From: Siphonodentalium dalli
Taxonomy: Eukaryota > Mollusca > Scaphopoda > Gadilida > Siphonodentaliidae
Direction of reading: 5' to 3'
Length of the DNA stretch: 64,000 nucleotides
NCBI GenBank assembly: GCA_032622095.1
Contig: CP136067.1
Location: forward strand, 131,103,030-131,167,029
The position numbers and the translations under genes are program-made. The notes under the pieces were generated by a model. It saw only the letters and a program-made list of their open reading frames with translations. It had not been told where the DNA came from and ran no database searches. Positions 59,401 to 64,000 of this stretch are shown here, piece after piece (the first letter of the stretch is position 1; each line of letters begins with the position of its first letter).

Positions 59401-59596
59401 TACAAGTGTGCCCCACTTAACTAACCTTGTCTGTATATCCTTCGAGAGGTACAGGTGTGCCCCACTTAAGATCTCTACTGATGCACCTTGCTTTCAAACC
59501 ATCTCGTATCCATGATGATGTGATGTTTTTAGCATTATATGTCCATGAACCACTTTTGAATACATTTTGCAGATGACTGTTTAACGCTGGAGTAGC
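29395..59596 (-). CDS. MARS1: cytosolic methionine--tRNA ligase, 3' eight exons (partial)
   Basis: Join, in transcript order, 59596-59426, 54883-54788, 43652-43535, 42559-42346, 38568-38437, 36734-36630, 35036-34853 and 29469-29395. All phases fit, giving about 363 codons. The protein covers the late Rossmann-fold catalytic region ([36 protein letters not shown]), the KFSKS signature that binds ATP, the alpha-helical anticodon-binding domain, and a short tail ending KFAGNS. The enzyme charges tRNA-Met in the cytosol. The N-terminal domains and the HIGH motif must be coded beyond 64,000 or in exons I could not find. The vertebrate WHEP tail is not encoded after the stop. Introns reach 11.1 kb and are packed with transposons. 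Confidence 0.97.
29526..29732. mobile_element. full-length CAGTAATGCCC palindromic MITE
   Basis: CAGTAATGCCCTAAATAATC at the left and its inverse at the right, TA on both sides (29,524 and 29,733). The arms pair along nearly their whole length. It lies in the MARS1 last intron, 57 bp before exon h. Confidence 0.85.
29735..30138. other. repeat-derived spacer
   Basis: Contains GGGCTCTGTCCGTCCGTCCATC and CACGTTGTCGGGGGACACT, words typical of a dispersed non-coding repeat. Boundaries unclear. Confidence 0.4.
30139..30209. mobile_element. right arm of a CAGTAATGCCC MITE
   Basis: CCGACTAAATCCTGAAAAAT through GCATTACTG; the left arm is absent. Confidence 0.8.
30300..30450. repeat. ~45-bp minisatellite, three copies
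   Basis: Units contain GTCAGATCGTACCT and CACTAGAGTTATCACATGGC followed by GGGGCGGG. Confidence 0.88.
30455..31510. other. MARS1 intron spacer
   Basis: At about 30,575-30,660 a short stretch repeats GATTTCCGAT and TCCGATA words as in hAT subterminal regions, but ends and duplications were not found. The rest has no recognised feature. Confidence 0.4.
31514..34676. mobile_element. Helentron/pearl-like element with ~18 tandem units
   Basis: The 5' end ATGACACTGTAGCTCAACTT matches the second copy at 62,421. The body is ~18 units of ~160 bp sharing GGCCATGTTTTTTGGC, CCCCAAAAT-ACTCGTTCCC and ACGACCTGTAGCCCG. The 3' end is an ACAC/ACGG microsatellite (34,585-34,632) then CAATAGCTCAAACTTAC and AAGTAAGTTGAGCTAA, a terminal hairpin. 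This order (subterminal inverted repeat, array, microsatellite, hairpin) matches non-autonomous Helentrons and the bivalve pearl elements. Confidence 0.8.
34853..35036 (-). CDS. MARS1: MARS1 exon g (anticodon-binding domain)
   Basis: Acceptor TTTACAG, then (R)[39 protein letters not shown] and [20 protein letters not shown] plus GS; 184 nt, leaves in phase 0, donor GTATGT. The [14 protein letters not shown] block is strongly conserved. Confidence 0.97.
35040..36180. other. MARS1 intron f-g, mostly featureless
   Basis: A TAGGGATGGG-like sequence at 35,090 could be a decayed hAT end, unproven. A G17 run at about 36,043 is followed by GGGTGGGTGGG. No exon seen. Confidence 0.45.
36185..36385. 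repeat. one-unit fragment of the Helentron-like array
   Basis: Contains ACAAATTTCATGATGATCAG, CCAAGATGGCCGCTGG and CCCCAAAATGACTCGTTCC, as in the 31.5 kb array. Confidence 0.8.
36386..36629. other. MARS1 intron, C-run region
   Basis: Two C-rich runs (36,422-36,435 and about 36,573-36,590) with GGTCCCAAGTAGGGTCG between. Probably a repeat remnant. Confidence 0.45.
36630..36734 (-). CDS. MARS1: MARS1 exon f (anticodon-binding domain)
   Basis: Acceptor TTAACAG, then (K)[35 protein letters not shown]; 105 nt, phase 2 to 2, donor GTAAGT. The ISR-GNQ and PW segments are conserved in the MetRS anticodon-binding helices. Confidence 0.95.
36812..36918. mobile_element. left arm of a CAGTAATGCCC MITE
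   Basis: CAGTAATGGTCTAAGTAATC through GGAAAGCTCTCGG; the right arm is replaced by other sequence. Confidence 0.75.
37030..37260. repeat. pair of decayed CCAATGCATTCTC hairpins
   Basis: A short-loop hairpin at 37,074-37,126 (loop sequence lost) and a second at 37,154-37,228 with centre GGCTCCCTATGGGAGACTC. Leader CCCATCCGTGACTTCAG and trailer TCTTTAATGCTGCACCA link them with the 13.98, 38.6 and 48.4 kb copies. Confidence 0.7.
37408..37745. repeat. second copy of the 17,750-18,135 block
   Basis: Same words and order as the block inside the 16.5-18.3 kb TTAA element, here without visible TTAA-flanked ends. Confidence 0.8.
37771..38214. mobile_element. complete AAGCC hairpin element (MULE-like), 444 bp
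   Basis: Ends AAGCC-GCAAATAG-GT-TCTGTCATTTGCAG and inverse. Two hairpins (37,799-37,890 and 38,095-38,187) flank a ~200-bp core. Flanks ATATATAAAC and GTATATGAAC agree at 8 of 10 positions, an eroded 10-bp duplication. Beyond them ATGAACTGGT recurs on both sides. Confidence 0.8.
38300..38415. mobile_element. right end of a TTAA-type repeat next to MARS1 exon e
   Basis: TTTCCTAAGGGAACTTATCG, GATGAATATTTAGTATGGCA and CGGG then TTAA (38,416-38,419) match the right end at 48,590-48,640. The left end of this copy was not identified. Confidence 0.6.
38437..38568 (-). CDS. MARS1: MARS1 exon e (anticodon-binding domain)
   Basis: Acceptor TGTTCTAG, then (R)[37 protein letters not shown] and ELMEQAK; 132 nt, phase 2 to 2, donor GTTAGT. 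It is less conserved than its neighbours but collinear with human MARS1. The GGGTTAA end of a TTAA-type repeat lies 17 nt into the next intron. Confidence 0.92.
38634..38880. repeat. pair of decayed CCAATGCATTCTC hairpins
   Basis: CCTTCCATGACTGCAGGTTC leader, a broken hairpin at 38,684-38,738, a second at 38,766-38,832 and trailer TCTTTAATGCTACATCAG. Confidence 0.7.
38903..39083. mobile_element. palindromic TTAA MITE, CCCTTTCAGTGCC family
   Basis: TTAA at 38,899-38,902, then CCCTTTCAGTGCCAATTCCG; right end CGGAATTGGCACTGAAAGGG with TCAA, one change from TTAA. The arms pair over most of 181 bp. Confidence 0.82.
39090..39785. other. MARS1 intron d-e spacer with degenerate repeats
   Basis: AAGTCAAGAAGGCCAAAAACTC recurs at about 39,340 and 39,405, and ACTGAGAAAAACTCC at 39,280 and 39,607, suggesting an old ~300-bp duplication. 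Confidence 0.5.
39795..40155. mobile_element. AAGCC hairpin element, left hairpin truncated
   Basis: Half hairpin at 39,797-39,835, family core (TTCTCCAGTGGAAGTTGGTG, TTATGGGATATAGAAACTG), right hairpin 40,050-40,130 and end CTATTTCCAAAGCTT. Confidence 0.72.
40205..40293. mobile_element. internally deleted CAGTAATGCCC MITE
   Basis: Only the outer ~45 bp of both arms remain, GCCATAAATAATCGACTCC joined at TATGGGTAAAAATTCTGC to the right arm ending CATTACTG. Confidence 0.8.
40383..40498. mobile_element. CAGTAATGCCC MITE with a collapsed right arm
   Basis: CAGTAATGCCCTAATTAATC through GGAAAGCTCTCGGGCATTA; most of the right arm is deleted. Confidence 0.8.
40659..40865. mobile_element. palindromic TTAA MITE, CCCTTTCAGTGCC family, intact
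   Basis: TTAA on both sides (40,655-40,658 and 40,866-40,869); ends CCCTTTCAGTGCCAAGTCCG and CGGATTTGGCACTGAAAGGG. Almost the whole 207 bp folds on itself around TTGGAAAGAG...CTCTTTCCAA. Confidence 0.87.
41112..41552. mobile_element. TA-flanked TIR element
   Basis: CTTGGTTTACGGATTT at the left and AAATCTGTAAACCAAG at the right, each bordered by TA. AT-rich interior, no transposase. Probably Tc1/mariner-type. Confidence 0.6.
41600..42290. repeat. ~162-bp tandem array next to MARS1 exon d
   Basis: GAGTTATCGCGCTAACGGTG recurs at 41,719, 41,882, 42,043 and 42,204. Units also share GAAAAAAATTCGGACAAA and GAACTCGTCCGAGATATTG. The array ends about 55 bp from the exon d donor. Confidence 0.9.
42346..42559 (-). 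CDS. MARS1: MARS1 exon d (KMSKS loop, start of anticodon-binding domain)
   Basis: Reads (E)[19 protein letters not shown], then [40 protein letters not shown] and [17 protein letters not shown] is coded at 42522-42536 and is the class I KMSKS-type signature. The exon is 214 nt, entering in phase 1 and leaving in phase 2, donor GTGAGG. Confidence 0.97.
42890..43475. repeat. ~60-bp minisatellite in the MARS1 intron between exons c and d
   Basis: About nine units of TTTTGGGTGATGAGGGAGGT, GCCTGAGAACACAGTATTTT and TATTTATTTATGAGGCC. It fills most of a 975-bp intron and stops 60 bp from exon c. Confidence 0.92.
43535..43652 (-). CDS. MARS1: MARS1 exon c (catalytic domain)
   Basis: Acceptor TTTCAG, then [20 protein letters not shown] and [19 protein letters not shown] plus one base; 118 nt, donor GTAAGC. 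The GKDNVPFH motif is diagnostic for MetRS. A TTAA target-type site lies 20 nt upstream of the exon. Confidence 0.97.
44170..47060. other. MARS1 intron b-c interior, no recognised gene
   Basis: Long AT-rich stretch. ORFs of 60-70 codons (for example 44,366-44,566 and 45,871-46,077) match no family I know. GCCATTTTGGCAGCCATTTT at about 46,785 belongs to the recurrent ATGGC-type motif set. Confidence 0.45.
47070..47834. mobile_element. long inverted-repeat element with AAAGTCCCCC ends (Tc1/mariner-like)
   Basis: AACACCTCAAAAAAAGAAAG at the left and CTTTCTTTTTTTGAGGTGTT at the right, TA on both sides (47,068 and 47,835). Outer arms pair for ~90 bp, and inner text (TTGCAAAATACTG / TTTTTGCAACTTTT; CAATTCGTGCTCA on both arms) pairs further in. 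The 128-codon ORF over the right arm is not a recognisable transposase. Confidence 0.72.
48380..48440. repeat. half hairpin and trailer of the CCAATGCATTCTC family
   Basis: GCATATATAAGAGAAAGCAC followed by TGATCATTAATGCTGTACCA and GCAGCTCCCATCATGAA, as at 27.7 and 38.8 kb. Confidence 0.6.
48817..54562. mobile_element. Harbinger-like TIR element carrying a foldback insertion
   Basis: TTA duplications at 48,814-48,816 and 54,563-54,565. Ends GGCCAAACAAAAAAAGTGTT and inverse, continuing TTGATTCTC(A/G)GGCA. Three-base TTA duplication and GGCC ends fit PIF/Harbinger. Own sequence is 48,817-49,333 and 54,184-54,562; the rest is the insertion. A related copy without insertion lies inverted at 60,584-61,008, and a left-end copy at 63,426. 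Confidence 0.8.
49334..54183. mobile_element. 4.85 kb foldback element with tandem-repeat arms
   Basis: Ends CCGGTGTAACAGGATATC and, inverted, TGTTACACCGG. The left arm has ~15 units of ~170 bp; the right arm has ~10 units in inverse orientation; a ~110-bp unpaired centre lies at about 52,030-52,140. Each unit holds a G-run (7-20), GATGTCCAGGTCAGGATATC, a C-run (7-20), GCACCTACATGACAAAAAAA and GAAACAGCGAGAAATTAACT. Outer arm segments (TTCTGAAATGGCCAGAAAAA and inverse) are unique to the ends. No coding sequence. The plan resembles Drosophila FB and sea urchin TU elements. Confidence 0.9.
54788..54883 (-). CDS. MARS1: MARS1 exon b (catalytic domain)
   Basis: Acceptor GTTTCAG, then [20 protein letters not shown] and [12 protein letters not shown]; 32 codons, phase 0 to 0, donor GTATGT. 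The VWFDAPIGY block is a hallmark of MetRS near the methionine pocket. Confidence 0.97.
54898..55005. mobile_element. left arm of a CAGTAATGCCC MITE beside MARS1 exon b
   Basis: CAGTAATGCCCTAAATAATC through CGTAAAGCTCTCA. It begins 14 bp upstream of the exon b acceptor (exon start 54,883). Confidence 0.82.
55144..55330. mobile_element. chimeric TTAA MITE: CAGTGCC end joined to the 70-bp hairpin
   Basis: TTAA then CCCTTTCAGTGCCAGGTCC and TTTTTTGTATCAACCGATAT, as in the 40.66 kb palindrome, but then CCCTGTGCCAATGCATTCTC and a near-perfect hairpin (55,191-55,260). The right end is not found. Confidence 0.7.
55335..55848. other. MARS1 intron a-b spacer
   Basis: AT-rich, no recognised exon. TACAGTATAGTCCC at 55,705 and GGGACTGTACTGTA at 55,775 form an imperfect inverted pair. 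Confidence 0.45.
55857..58594. mobile_element. hAT-like element, 2.74 kb, exact 8-bp target duplication, LINE inside
   Basis: GATATTTA at 55,849-55,856 and 58,595-58,602. Ends TAGGGTTGTCACGACTAT and ATAATCGTGGCAAGCCTA. Subterminal GTTAGTCGATTAATCG occurs at both ends. The interior includes a LINE fragment and a C-run at about 58,489. No hAT transposase frame was recognised; the ORFs at 58,232-58,448 are unassigned. Confidence 0.85.
56514..57596 (-). pseudogene. LINE ORF2 3' fragment (RT thumb to C-terminal Cys/His motif)
   Basis: Reads [60 protein letters not shown] and [20 protein letters not shown] in one frame (to 57,080). After frame changes it resumes in 56,957-56,514: [20 protein letters not shown] and the closing [16 protein letters not shown] motif. 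This order is that of CR1/jockey-clade ORF2 C-termini. The fingers and the catalytic DD are absent, so it is 5' truncated and inactive. Confidence 0.88.
58600..59035. other. MARS1 intron spacer with an unassigned hydrophobic ORF
   Basis: An 83-codon + strand ORF (58,602-58,853) has two hydrophobic stretches but begins inside the hAT target duplication and has no known homology. Treated as chance. Confidence 0.4.
59036..59425 (-). repeat. tandem copies of MARS1 exon a end plus splice donor
   Basis: Seven further copies of the last ~40 nt of exon a (coding [14 protein letters not shown]) plus GTTAGT-like donor follow the real exon in the intron. The basic period is about 49 bp; some units are extended to about 67 bp by extra text reading GGGGAATAAAG and a doubled GAGAGGTAC. 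Most copies keep the AAGGTTAGT junction. Reading past the first donor meets TAA at once (K-V-S-stop), so use of a distal donor would truncate the protein. Confidence 0.9.
59426..59596 (-). CDS. MARS1: MARS1 exon a (catalytic domain)
   Basis: Acceptor TTATTCAG, then [40 protein letters not shown] and [17 protein letters not shown]; 57 codons, phase 0 at both ends, donor GTTAGT. It matches the conserved animal MetRS block around the [10 protein letters not shown] segment. The last ~45 nt with the donor are the founder of a tandem array in the following intron. A TTAA-flanked MITE begins 40 nt upstream of the exon. Confidence 0.96.
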
Positions 59597-59636
59597 CTGA
59601 ATAAATACAAACAATAGTTTTAAAAGAGGTTCTTAA

Positions 59637-59935
59637 AGGGGCACTGTACACTAAATCCAGCCATTTATGAGACCATCTCCTTTTATACTCAACAGAATAT
59701 ATACAACAAATGAATGAATTTGAGCCATGGATTTGTGCAAAATACACTCATGTGCTCTATGAACGATGCAAGCAACATGGTAATTATATTGAAAAAGAAC
59801 AACTCCATGTTGTTTCTATTGTTCATACGGTAAATGAGTGTATTTTTGGACTAATCCCTGGCGCAAATTCATTCATTTGTTGCATATATTCGGAGATGGT
59901 CCCATAAACGTACGGATTTAGTGTACAGTACCCCT
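59637..59935. mobile_element. TTAA-flanked MITE, AGGGGCACTGTACAC family
   Basis: TTAA at 59,633-59,636 and 59,936-59,939. Ends AGGGGCACTGTACACTAAATCC-like and inverse; outer arms pair for ~45 bp and the interior partly. It ends at the same TTAA where the next MITE begins. Confidence 0.78.
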
Positions 59936-59939
59936 TTAA

Positions 59940-60319
59940 CCCTTTACCCAACAAACCGGCCAAAAACGGCCGAATAAAGCTGCAACAGCCTAAATTATCT
60001 TGGGTCTGTCTCAATAAAACCATACAAATATGGATATCATTGGAACCGGCTCCTTGACCACATTGTGATAGTTACAGTTATGCCCTGTGCCAATGCATTC
60101 TCTTATATATGCGAGTCGACCATAGGTCGCCTCGCATATATAAGAGAATGCATTGGCCTAAAAAAACACTTTTTACCATTTTTTCTTACATTCTTTAACA
60201 ATTTTATAATTTTTAATGTGTTAAGCCAATGCATTCTCTTATATATGCGAGGCGACCTATGGTCGACTCGCATATATAAGAGAAAGCATTGGCACAGGGT
60301 CGTTCTGTTGGGTAAAGGG
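59940..60319. mobile_element. TTAA-flanked hairpin MITE, copy 3 (piggyBac-like)
   Basis: Left TTAA 59,936-59,939, CCCTTTACCCAACAAACC; right TGTTGGGTAAAGGG with TTAC. Two ~70-bp hairpins (60,088-60,157 and 60,226-60,295), same orientation as copy 2. Confidence 0.85.
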
Positions 60320-60365
60320 TTACAGCTATCAGAAAATCAATGCTTTCACATACGCTCATGACATA

Positions 60366-60583
60366 TCTTACCCCTTTCTATACTAAATGGATTCTCCCAC
60401 TCAGTAATAAATGTATATATTGGAATGGTCTATTATTCATTTGGAGGGATGTTAAGAAAATATGAGCAGACGACAGTCAGACAAAATGATAATATAAGTG
60501 CAGAATAATTCATATTCATTGGTGGGAAATGTTTAGATAATAAGTTCAACAAACGACCTCTAATTATCTGAACATTTCCTACA
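60366..60583. repeat. fragment related to the 43.7 and 48.3 kb ends
   Basis: TATATTGGAATGGTCTATTA and AATAAGTTCAACAAACGACC are shared with 48,246-48,390 in the same order. Confidence 0.65.
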
Positions 60584-61008
60584 GCCAAAAAAAAAGTGTT
60601 TTGATTCTCGGGCATAGCCGCGTCTGGAAAAAAGGCCCGCGTTGAACCATTTTATTACGATTTTCAATTTGATAACACGAAAATAGGAAACTAGAAAAGA
60701 GAAATTAGTTATGTTTCAAACATTGAATATAGACATACAATGGTGTATGTGTTGGTATTCAAACATACACTAGGCAACGATAACTACCAGGTATATTGTC
60801 ACCACAAGCTGCCCAAACCCCATTAAGTCAAATGTGTTACCGTACGGAAAACAAGCAATTATGAGATTTCCAATTTCGGGAACGCAAACCGCAAAGAAAT
60901 ATGGGGCGTATTGGCGATGTGTATGCTGGTTTAATATAATAGTATTTGAAGTTTTTATGGCTAGCATGTATAGTTACTATAGTATAGATGGATAAATATT
61001 AAAGTATA
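60584..61008 (-). mobile_element. Harbinger-like element fragment lacking the foldback (empty site)
   Basis: Reverse orientation to the 48.8-54.6 kb copy. Read on the - strand, ATATTTCTTTG joins CGGTTTGCGTTCCCGAAATT directly, where the other copy has 4.85 kb inserted. The left portion is cut at 61,009 by the next element; the right TIR (CCAAAAAAAAAGTGTTTTGA) is intact. Confidence 0.85.
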
Positions 61009-61010
61009 TA

Positions 61011-61799
61011 CTGTGAATGGCTTTAAATTCATTGGTATCAATTTTCGTGGTTCAGCAATTTATGACTTTTTCGTGGGTTCGTAAATTCATGGTTCCGCCA
61101 GTGCTAAATGTCACCTCCAAATCCCCAATAACAACAATCAAATCGAACTGATAGAAGTGTAGACACCTCAACGAGTCGCAGGCGTAATTAGCACGTCCCG
61201 TGTATAAGCTTTTGTTGCCGGCTATCGAGAATATTAAGGACGGGATTGTATTACTTAACTTAAGCATACAAAAGCTAGATGAAAGTACTCGCTTAATTCT
61301 TAACACAATCAGTGTGAGACTGGGGATTATTTACCGAAGCCAACATCTATTAGTCTGCACCATATGAAATACAACCCCAAATGGTCAACTGCATAATGCA
61401 AATATGTCTCTCAAAGCTGGTTACAAGGTGGTAAGAATGATTTTCGTCCTCCTACAACTCCTTGGTTTACCTGATCCGAACCATAGTTCGGATCATGTTA
61501 CTGCTCTACTTATCAAGTTATGCAAGTAGCTAACGATTATGTTGACAACAAACTCGGCTCCAATTCCTGTCAACAATCTCGAAAAAGAAAACATGGCGAG
61601 TATGTGATTAAACATTGTAATTAGACCGTAGCTACTCTTTCATTAATGTACTCCCAGTTTGATAGAGTTACCTCCCTGGGCTTTGATTTTACATTGGGAC
61701 AATAGAGTTACCTCCCACGTGACATTTCTTATTTCTCAAAATCGATCTAGTTTCGAAGATTAATTAATTGGACCCCCACGAATAAATGTACTTTTACAG
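61011..61799. mobile_element. TA-flanked TIR element (Tc1/mariner-like)
   Basis: CTGTGAATGGCTTTAAATTC and, at the right, CGAATAAATGTACTTTTACAG, with TA on both sides (61,009 and 61,800). TIRs are diverged but both contain a TTCGTGG block. It truncates the Harbinger-like copy. Confidence 0.6.
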
Positions 61800-61804
61800 T
61801 AGAT

Positions 61805-62418
61805 AGATATAAAATTTTAAAATAATCCCGATTTAAACTTTCTGTTTGTTTTAGTTCCGTTTCCGTCTTTGTGGTATTCCGTGTTTTATATACGCAGTAA
61901 CTGTGAGAACGCAAATCGAACGGACCTCAAACGATTCTGTCCATGCGTATTCTCTTTAAATTCACCGATGTTACTGAATATATTTGGCGACAAAATTATC
62001 CGAGAGCACCATTTTATAGTGTGCAAATATATTTTTAATCGTTGTATTTTGGCTTGTTGGAAATAAAGAGTGGTCCAACCGAAAAATCGTAATTTTATTC
62101 CCAATGATTTTAGAAATTAGAGACACTCGGTAGTCGGTGTCAAGGCCGTTAATTGTGCATAGATCATAGCTATACTAAACTGTGAAACTACTGAAAGGGT
62201 GTGCCTTTGAATGCAGAAAATTAAGAAATACGTAACTGAGGTGTGGCAGATGCAAACCAAATGCAACAAACAGTCTATGACATTTAAATAACAAATATGA
62301 AGTGTTTTCCATGTTACTGACATTGAAAAAATTCGCCCTATTTTTAACTAAATTTCCGTATTTCTGAGGACAAATCTCCCTATTTCCAATTATGAAAGTA
62401 AACAGGTCTGATATAAAT
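61805..62418. other. no recognised feature
   Basis: ORFs at 61,869-62,323 on both strands have no MARS1 or other family resemblance. I searched here for the missing upstream MARS1 exons without success. Confidence 0.45.
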
Positions 62419-62420
62419 AG

Positions 62421-63255
62421 ATGACACTGTAGCTCAACTTTGTAAAGAAGGTAATTTTTTTGTGATGAGCAATGAATAGAGAGATTAAAAAGAAGTGTAA
62501 AAATGAGCAGTAAAGAATTTAGTCACACACAGAGTAAAATCCAAGATGGCTGCTGGCGGCCATGTTTTTTGGCCGAATGACCCCAAATTGACTCGTTCCC
62601 ATCTACATGTTATTGTTAACATCGGTGACAAATGTCATGATGATCAGACCAAAGGCACGACCTGTAGCCCGTGCTAAAGGATTTAGTCATACAAAGAGTA
62701 AAATCCAAGATGGCTGCTGGCGGCCATGTTTTTTGGCCGAATGACCCCAAAATGACTCGTTCCCATCTACATGTCATTATTAACATTCTTGACAAATTTT
62801 ATGATGATCAGACTAAAAGTACGACCTGTAGCCCGTGCTAAAGAATTTAGTCATACAAAGAGTAAAATCCAAGATGGCTGCTGGCGGCCATGTTTTTGGG
62901 CCGAATAACCCCAAAATGACTCGTTCCCATCTACATGTCAATATTAACATCCATGACAAATTTCATGATGATCAGACAAACAGTACGGCCTGTAGCCCGT
63001 GCTAATGGATTGAATTTTGAAATCCAATATGGCCACTGGCGGCCATGTTTTTTTTCCGGATGACCCCAAAATTAATCATTCTGGTCTAAATGTTGATGTC
63101 AACAGCTATGACAAATTTAATAATGATCCGACCCAAGGTACAACCTGTAGTCTGCATTGTTGATGCCTTAAGTACACACGTACACACATACACACGGACG
63201 ACGGACGACAAAGCCATGGCAATAGCTCAAACTTTACAAAGTAAAGTTGAGCTAA
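62421..63255. mobile_element. second Helentron/pearl-like copy, four tandem units
   Basis: 5' end ATGACACTGTAGCTCAACTT, about four ~160-bp units as in the 31.5 kb element, ACAC/ACGG microsatellite (63,172-63,202) and terminal hairpin TAGCTCAAACTTTAC / AAAGTTGAGCTA. Confidence 0.82.
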
Positions 63256-63425
63256 AAAGTACATACATATATCAAATATATCAACAACTAGCAGGGTTAC
63301 CCGGCGTTGCCCAGGTTAATGTATGCTGTGGATATTTGTTGGGAATAGAGAATGCTCTTGCTTAAAGTGTTATACGTTTTCTCATAAATTGTATATTCAA
63401 ATAGCATCACAAAACATGATTATTA

Positions 63426-63670
63426 GGCCAAAAAAAAAAAGTGTTTTGGTTCTCGGGCAATTTTTTTTTCAAATCAATGAGGGAGGGAGGGTTTTATTTT
63501 TATTTTTTATTTTTTTCTGCGCATAGTAAGCATGGACAAAGATACCTTCCTCTGTCTAGTAATAACCAGAAAGGTAGAGGGAACTGTTATCCATATAAAC
63601 TCATTTAGTCTTATATAAAAATGACATTGTACTACCAGTGTATGACTGGGATTACCTAACAATATATAAT
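63426..63670. mobile_element. left end of a Harbinger-like element
   Basis: TTA then GGCCAAAAAAAAAAAGTGTT, TTGGTTCTCGGGCA and the TTTTATTTTTATTTTTTATT run, as at 48,817. Similarity continues to ACATTGTACTACC near 63,625; the right end is not in the window. Confidence 0.7.
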
Positions 63671-64000
63671 GCCCCTGACATTAACTACTGTTATTGTTGT
63701 CTAAAAACTGATAACTCCCCATTCTAATATGTGATCCTGAATTTAGTCCTGTGCCTTTCAATTGTATAAAGTAACAATTAGTGTAAGTTGTTCACAATGA
63801 CTAATTGTAAGAAGAGCATGAGGATCAGCTAATCATTTTCTTAATTGTAGTCATCTACTTTATGTTGTAAGCCTGCAAGTCACTTTTTAACACATTACAT
63901 GTTAGAGCTCAATGCACACTAATATTCAACACATATCTGCTATGGACATGTTGATTAAATCCCCAAAAAAAAAAAAAAAATTTTTTTTTTTTTTCAAATT
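63670..64000. other. spacer ending in poly-A/poly-T
   Basis: No recognised exon or element; A17 then T14 at 63,964-63,995. Confidence 0.5.

Noticed and set aside
59640-64000. Further upstream MARS1 exons
   Set aside because: No - strand frame here matches the zinc-binding, HIGH-motif or N-terminal regions; the text is accounted for by MITEs and other repeats.

Overview
The window is animal nuclear DNA: long introns with GT-AG splice sites, AT-rich spacers and very dense non-autonomous transposons. The mix of repeats (tandem-array elements that end in a microsatellite plus a short hairpin, many palindromic MITEs, foldback DNA) suggests a marine lophotrochozoan, most likely a bivalve or other mollusc. 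That placement is an inference from repeat style; the two genes alone do not fix the phylum.

Two conserved genes can be read by splicing exons together. (1) HIKESHI, the nuclear import carrier for HSP70, lies on the + strand in four coding exons between 7,450 and 15,656. The joined frame is 197 codons, the same length as human Hikeshi, and appears complete. (2) MARS1, cytosolic methionyl-tRNA synthetase, lies on the - strand in eight exons between 59,596 and 29,395. It covers the second half of the catalytic domain (with the KFSKS signature) and the anticodon-binding domain, then reaches a stop codon. Its 5' exons, including the HIGH motif, are not in this window. The genes are convergent, 13.7 kb apart.

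Layout. 1-7,449: AT-rich arrays, a duplicated ~0.8 kb unit and a duplicated ~0.5 kb unit. 7,450-15,760: HIKESHI with a TIR element, a fragment of a hairpin repeat and a long-TIR hairpin element in its introns. 15,900-29,390: intergenic transposon nest with MULE-like hairpin MITEs, TTAA-flanked (piggyBac-like) MITEs, two hAT-like elements with exact 8-bp target duplications, a long-TIR element with a 9-bp duplication, LINE fragments and a GC-rich 122-bp array. 29,395-59,596: MARS1, whose introns hold a 3.2 kb Helentron/pearl-like array, a 4.85 kb foldback element nested in a Harbinger-like transposon, a 2.7 kb hAT-like element carrying a LINE fragment, and several minisatellites. 59,600-64,000: more MITEs, an uninterrupted relative of the Harbinger-like element, and a second Helentron-like copy.

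Most notable: the foldback element with an in-window empty-site relative; seven extra copies of a MARS1 exon end plus splice donor in the next intron; TTAA-type insertions lying 17-40 nt from three MARS1 splice sites; and a 70-bp perfect hairpin module reused by several differently ended elements. I found no tRNA, rRNA or CRISPR locus.
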